Assembly: GCA_947441115.1 (NCBI GenBank)
Contig: CANESS010000007.1
Location: 1-38,215 of the forward strand
Direction of reading: 5' to 3'
Length of the DNA: 38,215 nt
Source: Saprospirales bacterium
Lineage (GTDB): Bacteria; Bacteroidota; Bacteroidia; Chitinophagales; JADJOU01
Position numbers and translations under genes: made by a program. A model generated the notes under the pieces. It was not told the DNA's origin. It ran no database searches and saw nothing but the letters and a program-made list of their open reading frames with translations. The stretch's first letter is position 1; each line of letters starts with the position of its first letter. Shown piece by piece: positions 11,489 to 19,336 of this stretch.

Positions 11489-11528
11489 GGTTTTTTTGAG
11501 GTGCAAATATATGCAATTCTGAATTTCC

Positions 11529-14390
11529 TTACTTATAATTTTTTTCATAAAAGAATAGATACTGCTCCCAGCCAGACGAAATATAGAGAATATCCAAATT
11601 TTCAGAAGAGATATAATACTTTTCTGAACTGTAAATGAGCTTCTGCACTAGCACATCTGTCTGCATATTAGGATAAAAATCTATAGCTGATTGAAGATTT
11701 TTAAATCCACTGACGATGAGATAGCGATGTGGACCAATTTCCAATGTTTCCGACTTGTATCCGCCAGATTTGAAGTTAGTTCTGAGATAGACGTCGGCCA
11801 TATTTTTCGCGGCAGTTTCCTTGAAGTCAGCAGCCATTTTGAAGAGTATAGTATGCTTAGCAGCTGGCTTATAGAGGTAGTTAACTATTTGGAGGCCATC
11901 CTCTGTTTTCTTTTTATTTTCAGATTCTATAGTTGCAGCTAACATTCGTGGCTTGAAATCTTCCTTGGCCAGCGGAGGTGATGGCTCTTCGCGCTTAGAT
12001 TCTTTATTTAAATCGTTAGCACTTGGGACAGTTTTCTGTTCTGCAGGAGTAGTGCTCGATTTCGGAGGCGCTATGATTGCACTTTCACCTGGCACTATAT
12101 TTATAGTCTCAGTAGTTGTAGATCCTATAACATTGGCCTTAAGCTTTAAGTGTAGATCTAAATACTCTTTAGCATACTTGGTCTCATCTACATCCTTATG
12201 ATTGGCTATAATATCTTCCAGGGCCACGACGTATTCAGAAGAATTGTAGGAATATGAGAAAATAAATGCTCTCAACAATTTTACCTTAGGGATGAGTTTG
12301 TGGTTAGAATATTGCTCTATCATGCTATTGCACATATCCATAGCTTCCGTGTAGAAGGTTTTCTGATACTTTGTATAGGCTTCTTTATATAATTTGGCTA
12401 CTGCCAGATCGGATTTTTCATCTTGCGTCTTGGCATTAGGATTGAGCGCATAGAGACTATATTTAGACTCAGGATACTTGGACATGAGCTTTGATTTTAC
12501 AAATTCGGTAGCGATAGCATCATCGCTCTCGAGATACAATCTATAGAGTGAGTATAAGTGCTCATCTTCATTCTCTAGACTTGCTCCATATTTTTTTGAA
12601 AGCAGCTCATAGGTCTCAATTGCCATTTTAATATCTTTGATTTCATAATGATAAATCCGCGCCATATTGACCAAGGCCGTCTGAACTTCTTTGATCACAG
12701 GAGCCTTAGCTTCAGGAGTAAATGGCAGTTTGCTCGCCTCTACTTCTGCTACTAAATCGGTAGATGTTTCATCATTCATATTCGAACCCGTCTTGCTATC
12801 TATGGCAGCTCCTCCTGCTAAACTATTCGTATTATCTCCTCCTGAAGAGCGATGCCAGTTATCTTTGAGGACTAATTTTCCCCATTTTTTCTGAAATTGT
12901 ATTTTACCTTTATCTACATTTTCTTTACTAGAGAAATACCACTGTCGAGAAGTAGCAGCGCCGATTTGGGTCGAAGCTACCGTTTGCTTATTGAGCGTCT
13001 GTGATTCAAGAAATAACTCGTTGGCCTTTTCTTTTTGATAGGCTTTTTTTATTTCCTTTTCAATTTTATCTTTGGCTTTTTCTGGTCCTAAAGCAGCTAA
13101 TTCTAGAATAGAATCTTTGGATTTATAGATATTGTATTGCACCAACAGCCGATTAAGGGCTTCTACTTTTTTTAGAAAATCCTTTTTACTTGGATAATTC
13201 TGGGGAAATACACGCTGGGCACTATCATAATATTGAGCAGAAATGACATAATTTGTTTTTTCATAAAATAGAAACCCTACACGCTCGTATACTACAAACT
13301 TTTGATTGGAATTCTTGGCATTAGCTATTGATTTTTGGTAATTTTCTAGTGCTGCATCTATTTTATTTTTTTCTATCAATACATTACCTATAGCGAAATA
13401 AATCTTATCAATACTGTGCGCATACTTTCCTTTATTGAGCATTTTTCTGAGCTCAACTAAGGTGCTCCCTTCTCCTTCCGCACTGTAGGTGAGCATACGC
13501 AATTTAGCTTCGAATTCAAGATCATTTTTTAGTTTAGTACCCAGAGCCTTTTCGAAGAAATTTCGTGCTTGGCTATACTTTTTTTCTTTCTCATTGATCT
13601 GACCTAGAATGAAATAAACTCTCCCAATTTCTTTTTTAGACAATTTATGCTCATCTAGCAGTAAATTTAGGTATTCATTCGCCTTGCTGTATTCCTTTTT
13701 ATCAATACTGAGCATAGTCTTCACCTTGAGTAAGTCTTTTCTATACTCTAGAGGGAAACCCATATCGGCCTCAGCCATATAGATCAGATTTAACGCTCTA
13801 TCGTATGACCCTTTTTTTATGAAGGCTTTGGCTAACCAAATGATACCTTCATTTCGTGCAAATTTGTATTTAAACTTAGGCTGATGGATTGGCTCCTTTT
13901 TTCTCACAGCCTGACGCACCATATCATCAAATCGCTTTAACTTTCCACCAGGCAAATGTCCCGCTATATATCCCTTTGGGTAATAATCTACCAAATAAGA
14001 CAGAAGCTGAATAGCTGAATCTAAATCTCCTTTTAGATATCTTATTTTACCTTCGATAAGAACTACATCATCCATCCACTTATTATAAGGGCGTCGATTC
14101 AGAAGCTTGTTGACCTTAATAGTGGTGCCTTTAAACTGCGCGGTAGATTCGAAAAATTGAGGATCATTCTCATACTCAAAGAGTGAAATAATCTGTGTCG
14201 TGTTTTCTTGCTTATCATTGACTGATTCTCGATAGCCAACCTTATAGAGTTGCTTAATATTGAAATAAGTATTGTAGTAGGAACCGAAGTTGGTTGTATA
14301 CTGCTTAAATCCACTAAATTTTGTCTTGGAGCACGAGGCCAGAATGAGGGTCAGGCAGATTAGCCCACAGATAAAATTCTTGTTTCTCAA
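11529..14390 (-). CDS. TPR-containing lipoprotein, likely type IX secretion PorW/SprE-type protein
   Basis: Lipobox-like ...LILASCSKTKFSG, then FKQYTTNFGSYYNTYFN; many TPR-like helical repeats; C-terminal domain. PorW/SprE assignment is by resemblance of the N-terminus and architecture. Confidence 0.7.
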   Translation of the reverse strand: MRNKNFICGLICLTLILASCSKTKFSGFKQYTTNFGSYYNTYFNIKQLYKVGYRESVNDKQENTTQIISLFEYENDPQFFESTAQFKGTTIKVNKLLNRRPYNKWMDDVVLIEGKIRYLKGDLDSAIQLLSYLVDYYPKGYIAGHLPGGKLKRFDDMVRQAVRKKEPIHQPKFKYKFARNEGIIWLAKAFIKKGSYDRALNLIYMAEADMGFPLEYRKDLLKVKTMLSIDKKEYSKANEYLNLLLDEHKLSKKEIGRVYFILGQINEKEKKYSQARNFFEKALGTKLKNDLEFEAKLRMLTYSAEGEGSTLVELRKMLNKGKYAHSIDKIYFAIGNVLIEKNKIDAALENYQKSIANAKNSNQKFVVYERVGFLFYEKTNYVISAQYYDSAQRVFPQNYPSKKDFLKKVEALNRLLVQYNIYKSKDSILELAALGPEKAKDKIEKEIKKAYQKEKANELFLESQTLNKQTVASTQIGAATSRQWYFSSKENVDKGKIQFQKKWGKLVLKDNWHRSSGGDNTNSLAGGAAIDSKTGSNMNDETSTDLVAEVEASKLPFTPEAKAPVIKEVQTALVNMARIYHYEIKDIKMAIETYELLSKKYGASLENEDEHLYSLYRLYLESDDAIATEFVKSKLMSKYPESKYSLYALNPNAKTQDEKSDLAVAKLYKEAYTKYQKTFYTEAMDMCNSMIEQYSNHKLIPKVKLLRAFIFSYSYNSSEYVVALEDIIANHKDVDETKYAKEYLDLHLKLKANVIGSTTTETINIVPGESAIIAPPKSSTTPAEQKTVPSANDLNKESKREEPSPPLAKEDFKPRMLAATIESENKKKTEDGLQIVNYLYKPAAKHTILFKMAADFKETAAKNMADVYLRTNFKSGGYKSETLEIGPHRYLIVSGFKNLQSAIDFYPNMQTDVLVQKLIYSSEKYYISSENLDILYISSGWEQYLFFYEKNYK

Positions 14391-14488
14391 TTTTTTTGTA
14401 ATTTCGTGCTCACTATTAACCTAATAATACTATTTTTATTGTAAAGATAGCCTAAAATAGGTAATTTCGTTATTGCAAAAGTATGTAA

Positions 14489-14878
14489 ATGTCCTCGTCG
14501 CGATTAAAAAAAATTTATAAGAACCTGAAGTATAAGTATAGATTAGTTATATATAATGAATCTACCTTTGAAACAGAGTATAGCTTATATTTATCTAAAC
14601 TTAATGTATTACTGTTAGCATCAACGGTGTTAGTCATAGGGATGTTAATTTCCATTTTTCTCCTTTCATTTACTTCACTCAAATATTATATTCCTGGCAT
14701 GGGCGAAGATGCTTTACGAAAACAAATGCGAGATCTAATGCAAGAAACAGACGATTTGCGAAGACAGACTAAAGAAAATGAGCTATGGGTAGAGAATATA
14801 AAACAAGTCCTAAAAGGAGAAATCCCTGCTAATAAAATTCAAGTAAAAGATACCATCAAGGTAGTTACTTCGAAATAG
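14489..14878 (+). CDS. Short single-TM coiled-coil protein resembling the N-terminus of Bacteroidota M23 peptidases, without the peptidase domain
   Basis: KNLKYKYRLVIYNESTFETEYSLYLSKLNVLLLASTVLVIGMLISIFLLSFTSLKYYIPGM...; stops at 129 aa, no HxH/M23 residues. Confidence 0.75.
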   Translation: MSSSRLKKIYKNLKYKYRLVIYNESTFETEYSLYLSKLNVLLLASTVLVIGMLISIFLLSFTSLKYYIPGMGEDALRKQMRDLMQETDDLRRQTKENELWVENIKQVLKGEIPANKIQVKDTIKVVTSK

Positions 14879-14971
14879 TCATATAGACCTGCTCCTAATG
14901 GTAAGAATATGAAAAAATTAAAAAAAACATTTAAATTTTCAAACAGCCTTCGTATATAAAAATACAAAAAT

Positions 14972-15376
14972 ATGTTTAATAAGAAGAAAGAAGAAACCCC
15001 TCAATCATTCTCCATGCAGGTTATAAATAATATAGGCTCTGGAACTACTATAGAAGGAAATGTAAAGACTGAAGGCGATATAAGAATAGATGGGAAAATC
15101 ATTGGAAATATATTTTCAAAAGGCCGTCTAGTTAGTGGTCCTGGCAGCTCTATTATAGGAGATATAGTCTGCACAAATGGCAATATAGATGGTCAAGTCA
15201 AAGGAAACATACAGGTATCTGAAACGCTCAAAGTGACCAAGACTGGAAATATTGATGGGAATATTACTGCTAAAAAACTAATAGTAGACGAAGGTGCTGT
15301 AATTCAAGCTAAAATCACCATGTCTAGCCAACAGAATTTAACTGTCAATAAGCCATTATCCAATCCTCAACCCTAA
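14972..15376 (+). CDS. Bactofilin family polymer-forming protein
   Basis: GSGTTIEGNVKTEGDIRIDGKIIGNIFSKGRLVSGPGSSIIGDI...GNIDGNITAKKLIVDEGAVIQAKITM. Confidence 0.9.
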   Translation: MFNKKKEETPQSFSMQVINNIGSGTTIEGNVKTEGDIRIDGKIIGNIFSKGRLVSGPGSSIIGDIVCTNGNIDGQVKGNIQVSETLKVTKTGNIDGNITAKKLIVDEGAVIQAKITMSSQQNLTVNKPLSNPQP

Positions 15377-15390
15377 AGGTCACATTCTTC

Positions 15391-15603
15391 ATGAAAGATA
15401 AAAAAAAGGCTAGCAAAAGGCTAGCAAAATATAGTGGATTGGCATTTCAGCTTCTAGCTTTTATCGGAGTAGGTTATTTTATCGGCTCATGGATAGACAG
15501 AATATGGAAAACTAAGACCCCTTATGGTACTGCGCTAGGAGCTACTGCTTTCCTTATTTTAGGACTTATATATGTATTGAGAGATGTCATGCGTGAGAAA
15601 TAA
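15391..15603 (+). CDS. AtpZ/AtpI family protein
   Basis: 70 aa, two TM helices; AKYSGLAFQLLAFIGVGYFIGSWIDRIWKTKTPYGTALGATAFLILGLIYVLRDV. Confidence 0.8.
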   Translation: MKDKKKASKRLAKYSGLAFQLLAFIGVGYFIGSWIDRIWKTKTPYGTALGATAFLILGLIYVLRDVMREK

Positions 15604-15955
15604 TCTGGTTTCTTTTATTTTTCTTTCCACTATTACAGCACTTCTGCTTCATACATTAGAGGCAAGTAGAGAAATTAAATTTTTCTACTATCTTTTACTT
15701 ACTATTTTAGGACTGTCTCTCACGTTTTTCATAGCGAAGTACATACTGACAATAAACGGACATAAAAAATTCATGCTTGGCTTTGCCTTTTGCACTATAT
15801 GGATAGCAGGAATCACTGGGGTTAGTCTAGCTCAGTATAACATCCAGAAGACTCCCGCATTCTATCATTATGCCCTTATTGGTATTCTCATTTTTTTTCT
15901 TATATTTTTCATTAGCTTTCTCTATCAGTATTTAAACCAAATAACTAAGAAATGA
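15584..15955 (+). CDS. Small polytopic membrane protein, unknown function
   Basis: 123 aa, about 4 hydrophobic segments; overlaps both neighbours (translational coupling likely). Confidence 0.65.
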   Translation: MSCVRNNLVSFIFLSTITALLLHTLEASREIKFFYYLLLTILGLSLTFFIAKYILTINGHKKFMLGFAFCTIWIAGITGVSLAQYNIQKTPAFYHYALIGILIFFLIFFISFLYQYLNQITKK

Positions 15956-17262
15956 GGCAAATATTAATACTAGGCGCAGGCAAAAGTAGTTCGCACCTTA
16001 TTAGGCATTTAGTGAACGCGAGACTGAATTTAAATTTGAATCTCGTGATTGTAGATATTGATATTACTCACCTTCTCACTAGCTATGGTGCCATAGAGTG
16101 CGTAAGTTTTATAGAACTGAAATCAGGTAAAGTGGAAGAGTATGAGCTTTATATATCGCAGAGTTACTTGACTATATCTATGCTCCCTGCATCTATGCAT
16201 ATTCAGGTAGCTTATTTGTGCCTAAAGCATAGCTCACACCTTATCACACCATCCTATATATCGTCAGAAATGATGGCTCTGAACAAACAGGTCCAATCGA
16301 AAAATCTCATATTTCTCAATGAATTAGGCTTTGACCCGGGAATAGACCATTTGACTACTATGAAAGTCTATGACGAATTAGTAGGAGAGGGCAGCCAATT
16401 ATTGGTCTATAAATCCTATGCTGGCGGACTAGTAGCTCCTAGAAATGATGACAACCCGTGGCATTATAAATTTAGCTGGAATCCACGTAATGTAATATTA
16501 GCAGGTCAAGGCGGGGAAATTAAATATAAAGAAAACGGAGAAATTCATACAATCGATTACCAAAGTTTATTTTCACAGAGCGAAATGATTCGAATCAGCA
16601 ATGGACAAATTTTCGACGCCTATGCCAATAGAGATAGTCTTAAATATGAAGCTCTTTATGGCTGGAAGGGAATAGAAACGATACTGCGCGGGACACTTCG
16701 AATTAATGGATTCTGCGAAGCATGGGCAATTCTAGTCAAACTTGGACTCACAGATGATTTCATTAAAGATAGAAAATTTAAAGGCAAAACCTACTCAGAA
16801 TTTTATGCTTCTTTCTTAGAAATCTCAATGCATAAATATCTAGAAAGCTATGAGAAAGCTATCCGGGAGAAGTTGATTTTTATAGGTTTTGAAGATCACG
16901 AATCCCGCATAGAAATAGATGGCTCTGCCGCAGAGATTTTACAATCTATTTTAGTCTCAAAATGGAAGCTAAATCCAGAAGATACGGATTGGGTGGTAAT
17001 GGTTCATTTCTTTGAATATCTAAAAGATGGTAAGCGCTATCAGCTAGAGAGTTTCTTCTCCCTCGAAGGAGAAAGTAGCACCTATACTGCTATGTCACAA
17101 ATGGTGGGCATGCCTATAGCATTCGCAGTAGAAATGATACTGGCTAACCAAATAAAGGAAAGAGGGGTATGTATGCCGCGTTCTAGTGAGATATATCTGC
17201 CCTTATTGAAAAAACTAGAAGGTATTGGTATTGTATTTAAAGAAACGATTAAAGAAATTTAA
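15952..17262 (+). CDS. Saccharopine dehydrogenase family protein (reductase plus C-terminal domain)
   Basis: MRQILILGAGKSSSHLIRHL Rossmann motif, LNELGFDPGIDHLTTMKVYDEL, SYAGGLVAPRNDDNPWHYKFSWNPRNVILAGQGG. Confidence 0.88.
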   Translation: MRQILILGAGKSSSHLIRHLVNARLNLNLNLVIVDIDITHLLTSYGAIECVSFIELKSGKVEEYELYISQSYLTISMLPASMHIQVAYLCLKHSSHLITPSYISSEMMALNKQVQSKNLIFLNELGFDPGIDHLTTMKVYDELVGEGSQLLVYKSYAGGLVAPRNDDNPWHYKFSWNPRNVILAGQGGEIKYKENGEIHTIDYQSLFSQSEMIRISNGQIFDAYANRDSLKYEALYGWKGIETILRGTLRINGFCEAWAILVKLGLTDDFIKDRKFKGKTYSEFYASFLEISMHKYLESYEKAIREKLIFIGFEDHESRIEIDGSAAEILQSILVSKWKLNPEDTDWVVMVHFFEYLKDGKRYQLESFFSLEGESSTYTAMSQMVGMPIAFAVEMILANQIKERGVCMPRSSEIYLPLLKKLEGIGIVFKETIKEI

Positions 17263-17296
17263 TTCAAAATGAAAAAATCTAATTTATTTTTGCTAC

Positions 17297-18100
17297 ATGA
17301 GAAATGAAGATTTTGACGATCCAGAAGAGATAGACCCTGAAGAAGATCTCAAGATGGACAATAAAATCAAGCGACTAGAGCTGGAGATGAAGGGTGCCAA
17401 ATTTATTGAGCACAATCCAGATGGCATCACCTTGCCACCTGAGGTAGAAGCGCAGATGCTAGATCAGATTTTAGCCTTTGAAAAAATAAAAAATGAGGCT
17501 AAAGAAGTAGAAATCTATCAATATTTAGGTAAGCCAAAATTTAAACCAATAGGCCGCCTAAGCGCTGAAGAAGTCATACTGGAAAATGCACGTCTTTTGA
17601 AACTAATGTCAAAAAAAGGAGTCTTACTAGCCTCCATGGAGGATATAAACGATAGTGTCATGTATAAGTTTATTACAGAAGAATTTTTCTATAAAAAAAT
17701 GCTGGATGTGCCGATTAAAGGCTTTATTAGACACTATATCTATGAGGAATTTCACCCTAACGAAAAGCTAAATGCAGAGAAGACGGCTGAATTTTTTATT
17801 CAAGCATTTATGAACGAGTTGGATCCTATGCCTATTGACGTATTATGCAGAGAAGAAGCGCGTCCATATTTAAAAGATTTTAAAAATTTATATGCTCGCT
17901 TTGAGCTAAAAGACTATCAAATCCAAAAAACGGATATTAAAAAAATCAAAGGAACTATTACTGCTTACTTGGAGTTTGAGGCTTTTATAGAAAATAGTCT
18001 TAGATCTCATCTTTATCAGGGAAAGATTAAAATAGAATTACGCAGACGAAAAGGAAGCTGGCAAGTATCGAGAATAGTATTTCCTAAATTAGGTGCGTAA
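17297..18100 (+). CDS. Conserved-looking hypothetical protein, 267 aa
   Basis: Intact ORF with acidic N-terminus and basic C-terminal IKIELRRRKGSWQVSRIVFPKLGA; no family recognised. Confidence 0.7.
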   Translation: MRNEDFDDPEEIDPEEDLKMDNKIKRLELEMKGAKFIEHNPDGITLPPEVEAQMLDQILAFEKIKNEAKEVEIYQYLGKPKFKPIGRLSAEEVILENARLLKLMSKKGVLLASMEDINDSVMYKFITEEFFYKKMLDVPIKGFIRHYIYEEFHPNEKLNAEKTAEFFIQAFMNELDPMPIDVLCREEARPYLKDFKNLYARFELKDYQIQKTDIKKIKGTITAYLEFEAFIENSLRSHLYQGKIKIELRRRKGSWQVSRIVFPKLGA

Positions 18101-18115
18101 AGTACCAAGTAATTT

Positions 18116-18727
18116 TTAATATCCAAACATCTGCGCCAATAATGGTGGATTTAATAGCGATACGAAAAAATTAGGGATACTACCGGGAAATTTAATTGCT
18201 ACTACTACTATGCCAAAAATAGCCCCTGTAAGGTGTGCTAAATGACCAATATTGTCATAGTTTTTCTTGGACATATAATACGAGTAATATAGGTAAAGAA
18301 TAGAAAATAAAATAAAAGGCAGAGGAATAATCATGAATACATAGACTATGCCCCACGGATTGAATAATAATAAAGAAAATAAAGCCGCGGATACGGCCCC
18401 ACTGGCTCCTATGGCTGCATAATATGGGTTCTTCTTATTCTTAATAAAATCAGGAATACTAGCTACCGCAATCGCCACCACATAGAAGACTATGATTTCC
18501 GAAGGTTTAAACATAGTCTCTAAAAAATCGGCGGTAAAATACAAAGTCAGCATATTGAAAAATAAGTGCATTTGATCAGCATGCAAAAACCCTCCGCTTA
18601 TCCATCGAATATACTCATTATGCCTTGATATCTTATATGGATTAAACTGATACTTTTCAAAAAAAGAGCTATTAGAAAATCCAGTAAAAGAAAGCACACA
18701 CGTGACGATAATGATAAGGAAAACCAT
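18116..18727 (-). CDS. Rhomboid family intramembrane serine protease
   Basis: HADQMHLFFNMLTLYF, GASGAVSAALF (catalytic Ser), GHLAHLTGAIFG (catalytic His). Confidence 0.9.
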   Translation of the reverse strand: MVFLIIIVTCVLSFTGFSNSSFFEKYQFNPYKISRHNEYIRWISGGFLHADQMHLFFNMLTLYFTADFLETMFKPSEIIVFYVVAIAVASIPDFIKNKKNPYYAAIGASGAVSAALFSLLLFNPWGIVYVFMIIPLPFILFSILYLYYSYYMSKKNYDNIGHLAHLTGAIFGIVVVAIKFPGSIPNFFVSLLNPPLLAQMFGY

Positions 18728-18780
18728 AGAGATTATTTAGAATATATGACAAAAATAACGAATTGTTTTAGAGTGTTACG

Positions 18781-18802
18781 AATTCAATTCTCGAATTGAA
18801 TT
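18781..18802. promoter_or_regulatory. Perfect 9-bp inverted repeat (putative operator/hairpin) upstream of queD
   Basis: AATTCAATT-CTCG-AATTGAATT, ending 8 nt before the TATCTTTG -7 box. Confidence 0.5.
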
Positions 18803-18809
18803 TTCTATT

Positions 18810-18817
18810 TATCTTTG
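18810..18817 (+). promoter_or_regulatory. Putative -7 box TATCTTTG for queD
   Basis: TAnnTTTG consensus; ends 5 nt before the start codon at 18822. Confidence 0.5.
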
Positions 18818-18821
18818 CACT

Positions 18822-19229
18822 ATGGTTTATATCACGCGAAAAGAACATTTTAATGCTGCTCATAAGTTAAACTGCCTTCAATGGTCTGATGCTCAAAATG
18901 AGAAAGAATTTGGCAAATGTGCCAATCCAAACTGGCATGGACACAACTATGATCTATGGGTAACAGTAAAAGGTCAGCCAAATCCTAATACTGGGTTTAT
19001 CATTAACACACAACTATTAAGTAAAATAGTCAAAGAAGTTATAACCGAAAAGCTAGACCATAGAAATTTGAATCTCGATATAGATTTAGGCGGATTACAA
19101 CCCTCCTCAGAAAATCTAGCTATCTGGATATGGAATACATTGAAGCCCCATATCCCTGCAGGAGAATTACATTGCATTAAGTTACAGGAAACTGAGAATA
19201 TACACGTGGAGTATTTCGGGCAAAGTTAA
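18822..19229 (+). CDS. queD: 6-carboxytetrahydropterin synthase / 6-pyruvoyl-tetrahydropterin synthase family (QueD)
   Basis: FNAAHKLNC, CANPNWHGHNYDLWVTVKG, LDHRNLNLD, PSSENLAIWIW. Confidence 0.9.
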   Translation: MVYITRKEHFNAAHKLNCLQWSDAQNEKEFGKCANPNWHGHNYDLWVTVKGQPNPNTGFIINTQLLSKIVKEVITEKLDHRNLNLDIDLGGLQPSSENLAIWIWNTLKPHIPAGELHCIKLQETENIHVEYFGQS

Positions 19230-19336
19230 AAAATATTTTACGATCATAGCCATTTAAGATACCTTGAACGACAAGCCAATAATTTTACAAAATAGTAAGT
19301 TCTTTTTAGAATGCTCTACCGTCAAAGAAATACATA

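Noticed and set aside
11402-11638. 78-aa plus-strand ORF
   Set aside because: Runs through the antisense of tRNA-Arg and the end of the TPR lipoprotein gene; the 'TGFEPVTYCLEGSCSIQLSYQ' peptide is the classic antisense-tRNA translation artefact.
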